14,012 nucleotides of DNA from the NCBI GenBank assembly GCA_034428635.1, contig DAOUHR010000024.1, forward strand, positions 1-14,012, given 5' to 3'. The notes below the pieces were generated by a model that did no database searches, had not been told where the DNA came from, and was given only the letters and a program-made list of their open reading frames with translations. This document shows, piece after piece, positions 1-7,571 of this stretch (position 1 is its first letter; each line of letters opens with the position of its first letter). The DNA comes from Bin22 sp034428635. GTDB lineage: Bacteria > Chloroflexota > Dehalococcoidia > Lucifugimonadales > UBA3495. The translations under genes were made by a program, and so were the position numbers.

Positions 1-211
1 ATTAGCATCCAGCATCAGTCCTCTCCTGAAGAAACAATGCTACCGATTTATTCGCTTTCTACCATTTGTGGGAAAGATTGCGTCAAAAAACAAAGAAAGG
101 TCGGCAAGCATTTACGATTGAGCAGGCATTAGTGTGTACTATTGATACTCTGTCAGCGCTTATCTGTTATTGCCGTCCGCCGTTCGGAAATGCTTCGCTC
201 CTTACTGAAAT
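1..211. other. Left edge, no recognisable gene
   Basis: This stretch is more AT-rich than what follows. No reading frame in it resembles a known protein. An imperfect palindrome (ACTGAAATTCAGT, about 204-216) overlaps the stop codon of the leftward cysteine-rich gene. It lacks a run of T on either side, so it is not called a terminator. Confidence 0.4.
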
Positions 212-469
212 TCAGTTGTTGCTGATGGGGCCCATACCCTGGTGGCCCCGTCCCTTGAGGTCGTCCAGGTCGGACCCGTCATCCTGATGCTTCCCTCGCA
301 GAACGCAGTGGCGGCAGACCTTGCACACGGGATGCAGGCCTCCGAAATCCTGGTGGTACTGGGGACACAAGGGGGCCTGGGAGTCCTGGCACCTGGGACA
401 ACCGTCACAGCGCCCCTGGTCCTGTCCCTGGCCGGCGCGGGCTTCCGGTTCTCGCACCAGAGTAGTCAT
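212..469 (-). CDS. Small cysteine-rich protein with two CxxCxxC motifs
   Basis: This is an 85-residue hypothetical protein of a family I do not recognise. The centre holds CDGCPRC, then APLCPQYH, then CKVCRHC, so seven cysteines and several histidines fall within about 35 residues. That spacing suggests a zinc-ribbon or similar metal-binding fold; an Fe-S cluster is possible but less typical. The N-terminus is rich in Gln, Gly and Arg and the C-terminus is acidic and then Gly-rich. There is no signal peptide or membrane segment. The start is well supported: AGAGGAG (478-484 on the plus strand, as its complement) lies 8 nt before the ATG. The gene begins 39 bp after the stop of the M20 amidohydrolase on the same strand, so the two are probably co-transcribed. 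A GGGGCC/GGCCCC stem-loop lies within its last codons (228-250). Confidence 0.62.
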   Translation of the reverse strand: MTTLVREPEARAGQGQDQGRCDGCPRCQDSQAPLCPQYHQDFGGLHPVCKVCRHCVLRGKHQDDGSDLDDLKGRGHQGMGPISNN

Positions 470-477
470 GGCTTTCG

Positions 478-484
478 CTCCTCT
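478..484 (-). promoter_or_regulatory. Shine-Dalgarno site of the cysteine-rich gene
   Basis: AGAGGAG is read on the minus strand, 8 nt upstream of the ATG at 469. It is the main reason for treating this small frame as a real gene rather than a chance opening. Confidence 0.65.
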
Positions 485-508
485 CGTTTTCCTGGTACGG
501 CGCCTCGG

Positions 509-1744
509 TCAGCTGCTTCGTTCGGCGAATTCCACCCTGGCGGCCTCCAGCAATGCGCCGTCGCGGAGCAGGTCGCTAGCCGTCAAGCTCAGGGTTTTGG
601 CCACCACCAGGGCGTTGGACAGGGCCAGTTCAGTGGAGGCGGTCTCGCGCATGTCCCGAGTGTGCGATGCCACCGGTGTCTCGCTGACCGCATACCTCAG
701 CTCAAAGGCCGGCATAGACTGGCTTACGTTTCCAAAGTCGGTGGATGCCCCGCTGCCCGGGCGACCGGCCACCGGTTCGTCCAGGCGGAAGCCCAGCGAC
801 TGGGCATTGGCGCCCACCGCCTGAGCCAGGGTCACGTTTGGCTGGACGTTTTCGTAGAAGGGATAGAACTCTTCCACCTCCAGCCGGGCGCCGGTCATGG
901 CCGCCGCGCCTTCCGCCACCTGCCTTACCTTCCCGACCACCTCGTCGCTCAGGTACCGGCCGTCCCGGGAGCGCAGCATAAAGTTGGCGGCGGCGAACTC
1001 CGGCACCACGTTGGGCGCCAGCCCCCCGTCGGTTATGACCCCGTGAATGCGGACATCGTCCCGCAGGTGCTGGCGCAGGGCGTCGATACCGGTGAACAGG
1101 TGGATAACCGCATTCAGCGCGTTGATGCCGGCTTCCGGGGCGGCGGCGGCGTGGGCTGCCCGGCCGTGGTACATGTAGCGGTACCCCACCATGGCCAGGC
1201 TCCAGCTTTCTCCCCTGGCCGCCGCGGCGGGTATCACTGTCCGGTGGGAAAAGGGATGAGAGGAGAGGGTGGCGTCCACACCGTCAAATCCCCCCGCCTC
1301 CAGCAGGCGTATCTTGCCGCCGCCACCCTCCTCCGCTGGCGTACCGATAACAACCACCTGGCCGGGCAGGTCTTCGGCGTTAGCCTGCAGGCCCAGGGCA
1401 GCGCCCATGGCAGCCATGGCGATGAGGTTATGCCCGCAGCCGTGCCCAATCTCTGGAAGGGCGTCGTACTCCGCCAGCACGGCGACAGTGGGACCCTCGC
1501 CTCCACCACCTGGGATGGTGGCCCGAAAGGCAGTTTCCACGCCACCGATGCCCCGTTCCACCGAAAAGCCGTGCTGCTCCAGGAAGCCAGCCAGGGCTTC
1601 GGAGGAATAGTATTCCTGGTAGTTCAGTTCCGGATGGGCGTGAACGTCCAGAGACAGGTCGAAGAGCTCCTGCCTGGAGGTCTCGATAACCGAATTTGAC
1701 CGGCTTGCCAGGTGATCCTTGCTTCCGGTGTTCTTGTTCGTCAT
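509..1744 (-). CDS. M20-family metallo-amidohydrolase (M20D/ACY1L2-like)
   Basis: This is a 411-residue cytosolic enzyme expected to hydrolyse an amide bond in an N-acyl or aminoacyl compound with a two-metal centre. Motifs fit the M20D branch (AbgB, HipO and aminoacylase-1-like-2 relatives): HAHPELNYQE near residue 35, AEYDALPEIGHGCGHNL at 91-107 with metal-binding His and Asp, GTPAEEGGGG at 134-143 with the catalytic Glu pair, and SSHPF at 161-165. The lid/dimerisation domain follows (HGRAAHAAAAPEAGINALNA from 193). The frame stays open upstream to 1927, but the ATG at 1744 is preferred: AAGGAG lies 10 nt before it, and the extra 61 residues look like non-coding translation. The gene is divergent from the hydantoinase-family gene and followed by the cysteine-rich gene. 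The true substrate is not visible; peptide, N-acyl amino acid or p-aminobenzoyl-glutamate-type substrates are all possible. Confidence 0.9.
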   Translation of the reverse strand: MTNKNTGSKDHLASRSNSVIETSRQELFDLSLDVHAHPELNYQEYYSSEALAGFLEQHGFSVERGIGGVETAFRATIPGGGGEGPTVAVLAEYDALPEIGHGCGHNLIAMAAMGAALGLQANAEDLPGQVVVIGTPAEEGGGGKIRLLEAGGFDGVDATLSSHPFSHRTVIPAAAARGESWSLAMVGYRYMYHGRAAHAAAAPEAGINALNAVIHLFTGIDALRQHLRDDVRIHGVITDGGLAPNVVPEFAAANFMLRSRDGRYLSDEVVGKVRQVAEGAAAMTGARLEVEEFYPFYENVQPNVTLAQAVGANAQSLGFRLDEPVAGRPGSGASTDFGNVSQSMPAFELRYAVSETPVASHTRDMRETASTELALSNALVVAKTLSLTASDLLRDGALLEAARVEFAERSS

Positions 1745-1754
1745 GCTATTCCTA

Positions 1755-1760
1755 CTCCTT
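1755..1760 (-). promoter_or_regulatory. Shine-Dalgarno site fixing the M20 start
   Basis: AAGGAG is read on the minus strand with a 10-nt spacer to the ATG at 1744. It selects this start over in-frame ATGs further upstream, whose extra residues show no resemblance to the M20 family. Confidence 0.6.
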
Positions 1761-1866
1761 CGAGGCTTGGACCAGAAAGGTCGGGGAATCTTCGGGCCGG
1801 CGAAGCCCCCGATCCTCGTCTGAATTATCAGCATTGTAAGGGGTTTGCCCTTCCGCTGCCATGACT

Positions 1867-1884
1867 TGCCGTCTCTCGACGGCA
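1867..1884. promoter_or_regulatory. Perfect inverted repeat in the divergent intergenic region
   Basis: TGCCGTC and GACGGCA form perfect 7-bp arms around a TCTC loop. The repeat sits between the two divergent genes, 34 bp upstream of the TATAAT of the rightward gene. The position suits an operator controlling one or both genes, but no regulator gene is nearby and no known binding site is recognised. There is no T-run, so it is not a terminator. Confidence 0.35.
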
Positions 1885-1918
1885 GGTGGCCCCGCAAGTT
1901 CCCATAGGCGCTTTGCGT

Positions 1919-1924
1919 TATAAT
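1919..1924 (+). promoter_or_regulatory. Candidate -10 box for the hydantoinase-family gene
   Basis: A perfect TATAAT lies 73 bp upstream of the ATG at 1998. No good TTGACA-like hexamer is found at the usual spacing, so the assignment rests on the -10 alone and on its position upstream of an isolated gene. Confidence 0.4.
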
Positions 1925-1997
1925 CAACCAACCTTACGATACAGAACGCTATCATAAGTTCATCTGTATGTCGAAAACGTCACTTTAGGAGGCGGTC

Positions 1998-3440
1998 ATG
2001 CTCGATTTGATAATCCGGGGCGGAACCGTGGTAACGCCCGGGGCGACCGGACTGATGGACCTGGGCATCCAGGGCGAGCAAATCGCCGTGGTGGCCTCTC
2101 CTGGAACGTTGAACGACCTGGAGGCGGTAGAGACCATTGACGCCACTGGGATGATTGTCCTCCCGGGCGGCATAGAACCCCACGCGCACATCAACGTGCC
2201 CGTCCCCGATTACTGGGCTGGCGGCGACGCCGGGGTCTTTACTCAGCCCCCGGAGGCCGCCAGCCGCGCCGCCGCTTTCGGTGGCGTTACCACCTACGTG
2301 GACTTCGCCGGCAGCCTGCCTCTAACGCCCGGCGCCGTGCCGCCCGCCGACCCCATAATGGGCCAGATTGAGACCCGGCGCGATACTTTCCGGGGCCATT
2401 CCTACATCGATTACACCTTTCACTACATCCTGGCCGGGGCCGTACCGCCCGGTACCATGGGCGAGATTGGCGAAGCGATACAGTCCGGGGTCGCCAGCTT
2501 CAAGATTTTCACCACCTTCCACGCCAGGGTCCCCATGGGGCACCTGTGGGAGATTTTCCAGGAGGTTGGCAGACACGGCGGCATAATGGCGGTGCACGCT
2601 GAAGAGGACGACATCGTAACCTTCATGGAGGACAAGCTGGAGCGAGAAGGCCGCGATCACGGGTCCAACCTGCACCTGGCCCACAACAATATTTCCGAGG
2701 ACATTTCCTTCCGGAAGGTGGTGCGGCTGGCGCAGAGCACCGAAACGGGTATCTACTTCGTCCACACCACCGCCAAGGAGGGCGTGGCTGCCATCGCCGA
2801 GGCCCGGGCCGCGCAACTGCCCGTCTACGGCGAAGCCCTGCACAACTACCTGGAATTCACCTGCGACGACTACCTGAAGCCCGAAGGTCTGGCCATCCAT
2901 ACCTACCCGGCCATCAAGTTCTCCGACGATCGGGACGCCCTGCAGCAGGGGCTGGTGGACGGCCCCATCTGCACCACCGCCACCGACGAGTGGACCACCT
3001 ATAAGAATGTCAAACTGGCCGGCGACACCATCCGCACCCTCTGCGGAGGGCACAACGGCATCGAGACCCGCATGCCGGTCACCTACACCAAGCTGGCGGC
3101 CACCGGCCGTATCGACCTGCAGCGGTTCGCCGCCATCACCTCAACCAATGCCGCTAAAATCCTTGGCATGTACCCGCAAAAGGGCGCCATAGCCGTGGGG
3201 AGCGATGCCGACATCGTGATCTTCGATCCCAACCTGAAGAAGACCATTACGATTGGCGACCTGCACGCCGAGTCCGACTACTCCATTTGGGACGGTTTTG
3301 AGTGCGAGGGTTACCCGGTAATGACCCTGCTGAGGGGCAAGGTTATAGTCCGCGACGACCAACTTCTTGGCAGCCCCACGGACGGCCGCTGGCTCCACCG
3401 CAGGGTGGCCCCAAGGGTGATTACGCAGCCATCGGTCTAG
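1998..3440 (+). CDS. Hydantoinase/dihydropyrimidinase-family amidohydrolase
   Basis: This 480-residue cytosolic enzyme should open a cyclic amide ring such as a hydantoin or dihydropyrimidine, and its length is normal for the family. The two-metal site is visible: HxH at His62/His64 (GGIEPHAHI), the lysine that is carboxylated in this family at Lys169 (SFKIF), His200 (MAVHAEED), His256 (YFVHTT) and Asp330 (ATDEW). The downstream HNGIETRM and DADIVIFDPN motifs are also typical. AGGAGG lies 5 nt before the ATG. One oddity is that the final metal Asp is followed by Glu-Trp, where many dihydropyrimidinases have His-Cys, and PHAH replaces the common PHTH. The substrate may therefore differ from pyrimidines. 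The gene is divergent from an M20 amidohydrolase, and some hydantoin pathways pair a ring-opening enzyme with an M20-type second enzyme. Family is secure, substrate is not. Confidence 0.9.
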   Translation: MLDLIIRGGTVVTPGATGLMDLGIQGEQIAVVASPGTLNDLEAVETIDATGMIVLPGGIEPHAHINVPVPDYWAGGDAGVFTQPPEAASRAAAFGGVTTYVDFAGSLPLTPGAVPPADPIMGQIETRRDTFRGHSYIDYTFHYILAGAVPPGTMGEIGEAIQSGVASFKIFTTFHARVPMGHLWEIFQEVGRHGGIMAVHAEEDDIVTFMEDKLEREGRDHGSNLHLAHNNISEDISFRKVVRLAQSTETGIYFVHTTAKEGVAAIAEARAAQLPVYGEALHNYLEFTCDDYLKPEGLAIHTYPAIKFSDDRDALQQGLVDGPICTTATDEWTTYKNVKLAGDTIRTLCGGHNGIETRMPVTYTKLAATGRIDLQRFAAITSTNAAKILGMYPQKGAIAVGSDADIVIFDPNLKKTITIGDLHAESDYSIWDGFECEGYPVMTLLRGKVIVRDDQLLGSPTDGRWLHRRVAPRVITQPSV

Positions 3441-4064
3441 GGGACGGGCGCAACTGGACTCGTGGTCCTTTCCCACACATCTACTCCTGGGCAGTACAAA
3501 CCTTGCTGCCCGGCAATCTGAAGACCTCCCGGGGCAAATTTTGATTCTTCCGGATCGGATGTTCAACGCGACCGGTCTAATTACCTAAAACTGCTCCCCT
3601 GCTTTTCGGTCACGGCCGGCTATTGTTCAGGTTCCCCCAAGGCTAAATCGCGATGGCCCAAACCGAATGGATATTCCCAGCACGCGCCTGGGTGTTGATA
3701 TAATTGAACTACGGGCCCACCGTATATGCGGGTGATAGTCGTGCTAACAAGCCGGTCTTTCCAGCCATCGAGCGATGCGGCAGATATCTGCAAATGCCTG
3801 TCCTTATTGATTTTCCTCGAGCATTGTACTTTGGCGTCCTGTTAGATTGTTGCCAGCGAAACTGGACAGGCCATTGAGTTGGGGATCGCATGCCCGTTAT
3901 CTCCAGCTGTTGTGCGGGAGAGGCAAGACACGGGGCGAGATGGTGGCGCCGCTGGGTGCTCTACTCCAGCTCCAGGATCCGGTCACTTAAACCAGGAGCA
4001 GGGCATCGACGGTCGACAGGCGGACCTGGCACTATTGAGTTAATGGCTAGAGGAGGCGCCAACA
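3441..4064. other. 624-bp intergenic region without a recognised gene
   Basis: Short open frames here resemble no known protein. The region holds a GGGCAG/CTGCCC stem-loop (3489-3511) without a T-run, a TATAAT (3699-3704) that could serve the TPR gene, and a perfect 12-bp palindrome (3780-3791). A 63-codon frame from 3890 runs 17 bp into the TPR gene but has no convincing support. Confidence 0.45.
3780..3791. repeat. Perfect 12-bp palindrome GCAGATATCTGC
   Basis: This exact palindrome lies 274 bp upstream of the TPR gene and downstream of a candidate -10 box. It may be a dimer-binding operator. A palindrome of this length can also arise by chance in a window this size, so little weight is given to it. 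Confidence 0.3.
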
Positions 4065-5063
4065 ATGAGGAAGATTGTTAGCCCCGCTTCTCACATAGTC
4101 ACCAGTTACCTGGACCGCATTCGGGCCAAATGGCCCAAACTGCACCGGTCCAGGGCCCAGTTGTCCCAAGCGGAACAGCTTTACAATAGCGGAGACTTAC
4201 CCGGGGCAATGAAGGAGCTAGACCTGGCCATTGAGCTGTCTCCCTCCCTGGCGACTGCCCATCACCTTAAAGGAAGGGCGCTTGCCGAACTGGGGCAGGT
4301 AGATGCCGCCCTGGCGAGTCTGCAGACCGCGATTAACCTGGACAGTGAGGCGGCTCTCCCCTATCTTGACCGGGGCAGCCTGCACGCTGCCATGGGCAAC
4401 CACATCGACGCCATTGGCGACTTGACCGAGGCGATCCGCCTGGATCCGAGATTGCTTCGGGCCCTTAAGCTGCGTGCCGAAACGTATTTCAAGCTTGAAG
4501 AACAGGGCAAAGCTGCGGAGGATTGCTCCGCGGCCATCCTCTTAAATCGCCAGGATGATTCGAGCTACGAACTGCGCGCCCGCACTTACTGGCGAGCCGG
4601 GAAGTTTCCGGAGGCCATAAGGGACTATGGAACGGTGATAGGCCTGAGGCCACAGGATTACAGTGCCTACTCCCACCGGGGCCTTCTACTATTGGAACTG
4701 GGACGCCACGAAGAATCCAGGCGAGACCTGGACCGGGCTGTAAGGCTGGCCCCCGATACGGCCGAGGTATATCGCAATCGCGGCGCGCTTCTGTCAGCCA
4801 TAGAAGAGTACCTGGGAGCGGTGGAGGACCTGACTCGCTCCATTGAACTGGATGACACCAACGCCGCAGCTTTCAACAACCGGGCCAATGCTTACGCCCT
4901 GCTGGGAGAGCGGCAAAAGGCGCTTGCGGACTACGGGGAAGCCCTCAAGCGGGACCCTGCCGACTACGTGGCTTACAGGAACCGGGGAAACGTACTCGTT
5001 TCGCTGAACCGTTCCGACGAGGCCCAGCTGGACTTTGACGAAGCCGCCCGCCTTGGCGGCTAA
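4065..5063 (+). CDS. TPR-repeat protein
   Basis: This 332-residue protein is built almost wholly of tetratricopeptide repeats. After a basic N-terminal stretch of about 30 residues, roughly nine 34-residue units run to the C-terminus, with typical G-x-x-x-x-A and A-x-x-x-x-DP spacing (for example AIELSPSLATAHHLKGRALA and AIRLDPRLLRALKLRAETY). TPR solenoids bind other proteins. No catalytic domain, signal peptide or membrane segment is visible, so the partner is unknown. The start is supported by AGAGGAGG placed 8 nt before the ATG. It stands alone, between a 624-bp gap and a convergent gene. Its length and regular repeats argue for an intact gene. Confidence 0.88.
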   Translation: MRKIVSPASHIVTSYLDRIRAKWPKLHRSRAQLSQAEQLYNSGDLPGAMKELDLAIELSPSLATAHHLKGRALAELGQVDAALASLQTAINLDSEAALPYLDRGSLHAAMGNHIDAIGDLTEAIRLDPRLLRALKLRAETYFKLEEQGKAAEDCSAAILLNRQDDSSYELRARTYWRAGKFPEAIRDYGTVIGLRPQDYSAYSHRGLLLLELGRHEESRRDLDRAVRLAPDTAEVYRNRGALLSAIEEYLGAVEDLTRSIELDDTNAAAFNNRANAYALLGERQKALADYGEALKRDPADYVAYRNRGNVLVSLNRSDEAQLDFDEAARLGG

Positions 5064-5077
5064 CGGGCCTTGCCGCC
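5043..5077 (+). repeat. GC-rich hairpin at the end of the TPR gene
   Basis: GCCGCC (5043-5048), GGCGGC (5055-5060) and GCCGCC (5072-5077) give two alternative stems around the stop codon at 5061-5063. No T-run follows, so intrinsic termination is doubtful. The repeats may simply reflect GC-rich codons for Ala and Gly. Confidence 0.25.
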
Positions 5078-5436
5078 GGACGTTGCACCAGGACAGGCGG
5101 GTGACGATGTGCCGCTGCTTCAAGTCTCCAGGAAATTCGGCGGGATGCTCTTTTGAGGTTCGAGCTTTCCGCCGCCAAAGACGTCCAGTATTCGCGAACG
5201 CTCTGGTTCAGAAGCATTTCTCATACCAATGCAATCGCACGGCAGAGACAAAAAAGTCCCGCCAGCACGACGCAGAGTCAACATTTAGGGGCATTGACAC
5301 GGGACAGTCGCATCATCAGGGGCGCCTATCTCGGAGTCGAAGCATGGCCCGCTGGAATCACTCAGCGGCACCCTGCGTTACCCTTCCCCGGTTCTTATTC
5401 CCTTCTGGAACGGAAGGCCATGCATTAAGCAGACAA
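5064..5436. other. 373-bp gap between convergent genes
   Basis: This region separates the rightward TPR gene from the leftward PLP enzyme. No protein, RNA gene or clear terminator was recognised. A TTGACA at 5294-5299 has no -10 partner at normal spacing. Confidence 0.4.
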
Positions 5437-6579
5437 TTACCTGGTCAGCTCTTCCCGAAGGCGGCGAATCACGATTTCGACTTCTTCTTCAGTAAGGTTG
5501 AGCGGGTCCACGGCAAGCTCCCGGGGACCGCCCAACTGCTGCAGGTGGATCTGCGGGGTGCCCAGTTCCAGGGCGGTTGCCACGGTGTCTCGAGACGGGC
5601 CGCGCCATTCGTCGGTAAAGAAAATCGCGGCCTGGGGTAACAGGTAGTTGGTGCCGTCGTGCTCGAGGGTCACCCGCAGGCCGGGAAGCTCAACCAGCGC
5701 ATCGACAACCGGCTGAACCATAGCCCGGTATGCTTCCATTTCCGCAGCCTCGTCCTCCTCGACGAAGGCTGCCAGGGACGCTACCAGTCCGATGACTTCC
5801 TCCTTGGCCACCTTCATGCCACGACCGAGGAACTGGGCGGGGTTGGCCTGGGCTGCAGCCGCCTCGATGAGATCGGCACGGCCAACCAGTATGCCGCTGC
5901 CCTGGGGGCCGCGAATGCCTTTGCCGCCGCTGTAGACCACCATATCGGATCCGGCTCGGAGGTAGCGGTAAAGGTTAGCGCGGGGCGGAAGCATGGAAGC
6001 GGCGTCGACGATGACCGGCACGCCGTGGGCGTGGGCAATTTCGCAGACGGTCTCCAAGGGCAAAACCCGGTTGCTGGAGAAGGGAGCGAGAAGATAGGCG
6101 ACGGCGGCGGTGCGCTCGTTGATAGCTCCCTCCATCTGCCAGGGGTGCGTGAAGAGGTAGTCGCCAAACTCGACCAGGCGTGCGCCGGCGGCCCGGTAGG
6201 CCTGGTCGTAAGGGAAGCGGTGCATGGTGTGGATGGCTATTTCGTTCTTCAAGCCATCGGTGTTGGGAAGCTGGCGCATCTTCACCGGGTCGTTGCCGGC
6301 TATGACCGCCGCTGCCTGCAATACTAGACCGCCGGCGGCGCCGCTGCAGACAAATCCGGCCTCGGCCCCGGTCAACCGGGCCAGTTCCTTCCCCGCGGCG
6401 CGGTTCAGGTCGTCGATGTTGACCATGACCCGGGCTGCCTGGGCCATCAACTCGAGGGTCTCAGGGCGAGTCCGGGAGCCGCCCAGCCGGGTTATGGAAC
6501 CGGCAGCGTTGATGATGGGCGCCACTCCCAGCAGTTCATAGGCTGACCCGGTACTCCACGCTGTATTGGAATCTGGCAC
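5437..6579 (-). CDS. SelA-fold PLP-dependent enzyme (aminotransferase-like)
   Basis: This 380-residue PLP enzyme of fold type I belongs to the branch that includes SelA and DgaE-like ammonia-lyases. Lys220 in YSGGKGIRGPQGSG is the expected Schiff-base lysine. Asp192 in VIVDAASMLPP should contact the cofactor ring nitrogen, and SGAAGGL (79-85) should hold the phosphate. The N-terminus (YELLGVAPIINAAGSITRLG) is typical of these non-SelA relatives, and the protein is shorter than bacterial SelA (about 460 residues) because the N-terminal tRNA-binding domain is absent. It is therefore more likely to act on a small amino or sugar-acid substrate than on seryl-tRNA. The start is GTG at 6579, chosen because AGGAGG lies 5 nt upstream. 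It is divergent from the YbaK-like gene. Family is secure, reaction is unknown. Confidence 0.85.
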   Translation of the reverse strand: MPDSNTAWSTGSAYELLGVAPIINAAGSITRLGGSRTRPETLELMAQAARVMVNIDDLNRAAGKELARLTGAEAGFVCSGAAGGLVLQAAAVIAGNDPVKMRQLPNTDGLKNEIAIHTMHRFPYDQAYRAAGARLVEFGDYLFTHPWQMEGAINERTAAVAYLLAPFSSNRVLPLETVCEIAHAHGVPVIVDAASMLPPRANLYRYLRAGSDMVVYSGGKGIRGPQGSGILVGRADLIEAAAAQANPAQFLGRGMKVAKEEVIGLVASLAAFVEEDEAAEMEAYRAMVQPVVDALVELPGLRVTLEHDGTNYLLPQAAIFFTDEWRGPSRDTVATALELGTPQIHLQQLGGPRELAVDPLNLTEEEVEIVIRRLREELTR

Positions 6580-6584
6580 AGCTT

Positions 6585-6590
6585 CCTCCT
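6585..6590 (-). promoter_or_regulatory. Shine-Dalgarno site selecting a GTG start
   Basis: AGGAGG is read on the minus strand, 5 nt before the GTG at 6579. There is no competing ATG with a comparable site nearby. Confidence 0.65.
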
Positions 6591-6632
6591 GTCCACTGTT
6601 GTTGTAACCTGCCCGGTAGTGAATTATGGGCC

Positions 6633-6641
6633 ATTATAGCA
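6633..6641 (-). promoter_or_regulatory. Extended -10 promoter for the SelA-fold gene
   Basis: The minus strand reads TGCTATAAT, a perfect extended -10 element (TGnTATAAT) that can work without a -35 box. Transcription would begin roughly 45-50 nt before the GTG start. No TTGACA-like box is seen at the standard distance. Confidence 0.5.
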
Positions 6642-6780
6642 ACATCACCGTGGGTGGGGACGTGTGTTAATCTTTCGATGCAACGGGCGTGCCAGGCCTG
6701 GATCGCGAACCTTCCGATCGAAGATCCGCTTATATGTGGATCGGCTTGGCAGCCCCTAAATCCCAACGAGGGACAGGATA

Positions 6781-7284
6781 ATGAGTACACCTGAAGAGAT
6801 TGAAGGGCGAGTGCGGGCAGCGCTGGACGAATTAGGCATTTCAGGCTGGGAGTGGATCGAGATCGACCCCCAGTACGGCGACACCGCGGACTTTTGCCAG
6901 CAGTACGGGTATGACCTGCCCCATTCCGCCAATACCATCATCGTGGCCAGCAAGCGGGGGGCAGCGGCGTACTGCGCCGGGATCGTGAGGGCTTGCGACC
7001 GACTGGATGTGAACAAACGAGTGCGGGGGCTGATGGGAGTGTCGCGGGCGTCCTTCGCCTCGGCAGACGAAACCCAGGAAGTGACGGGAATGATGATCGG
7101 CGGCGTGACGGCGCTGGCGCTGCCTGGAGGATTGCCGATCTACGCTGACGCACGCCTGCTGGATATGGACTACATCATCCTTGGAGCCGGCAGCCGGTCC
7201 GGAAAGCTGAAATTGGAGCCCCGGGAGTTGGAGAAACTGCCAGGCCTGGAGTTCATCGAAGGATTGTCGGTTTCGGCTGATTGA
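6781..7284 (+). CDS. YbaK/ProX-like aminoacyl-tRNA editing-domain protein
   Basis: This 167-residue stand-alone domain resembles YbaK/ProX deacylases, which remove wrongly attached amino acids from tRNA in the cytosol. The C-terminal half carries the family pattern: SADETQEVTGMMIGGVTALA (94-113, with the conserved GGV), LPIYADARLLDMDYIILGAG (118-137), then GSRSGKLKL (137-145). The N-terminal part (ASKRGAAAYCAGIVRACDRL) fits the strand and helix that precede this core. I could not place the catalytic lysine with confidence, so activity and amino-acid specificity are open. A GAGGG-type ribosome site lies about 8-9 nt before the ATG. The gene starts 201 bp from the divergent SelA-fold gene and is separated from the next gene by 287 bp, so it is probably its own unit. 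Confidence 0.8.
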   Translation: MSTPEEIEGRVRAALDELGISGWEWIEIDPQYGDTADFCQQYGYDLPHSANTIIVASKRGAAAYCAGIVRACDRLDVNKRVRGLMGVSRASFASADETQEVTGMMIGGVTALALPGGLPIYADARLLDMDYIILGAGSRSGKLKLEPRELEKLPGLEFIEGLSVSAD

Positions 7285-7571
7285 ATGCGGTGGGTTCGGG
7301 GACAAGGGATTCTACCGGCCAAACCATCGTCCGTGATGTCCATGACCAGGTAGAAGAGGGGGATTGGGGAGTTGGGGCAAGGAAGGGTAGGTTGGAAATC
7401 CGTTGCCTGACTGCAGACCTCCACCTGAAGCAACGCCATTCTTGAGTCAAAGGCAGTTGTTGCACCATGCCCACTTGCCGGTTAACCTTGTGGCTCACTT
7501 TGCCCTCTCGATAGGGTAGTAAGCGGTGAGCGGGCCCGCACAGTAGACAGCGTCAAGAGGAGTCGAGGTTC
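7285..7571. promoter_or_regulatory. Leader region of the betaine methyltransferase genes
   Basis: This 287-bp gap should contain the promoter of the two methyltransferase genes. A perfect 10-bp palindrome (GCGGGCCCGC, 7530-7539) sits 32 bp before the ATG and could be an operator. No complete -35/-10 pair was found, and I see no glycine-riboswitch-like motifs. AGAGGAG lies 9 nt before the ATG at 7572. Confidence 0.35.

Noticed and set aside
242..1699. Plus-strand open frame of 485 codons opposite the M20 gene
   Set aside because: It is the antisense shadow of a clearly recognised M20 amidohydrolase, and its translation resembles no protein family.
1745..1927. In-frame N-terminal extension of the M20 enzyme
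   Set aside because: The 61 extra residues are not M20-like, and a good ribosome site lies before ATG 1744.
2322..3053. 243-codon minus-strand frame
   Set aside because: It is antisense to the hydantoinase-family gene, has shadow-like composition and no recognisable motif.
3890..4081. 63-codon frame just before the TPR gene
   Set aside because: No recognisable motif and only a weak ribosome site; it overlaps the well-supported TPR start by 17 bp.
5294..5299. TTGACA as a promoter -35 box
   Set aside because: No -10 element at usual spacing, and no rightward gene follows it.
7285..7571. Glycine riboswitch upstream of the betaine genes
   Set aside because: I looked for the conserved glycine-aptamer motifs and did not see them.
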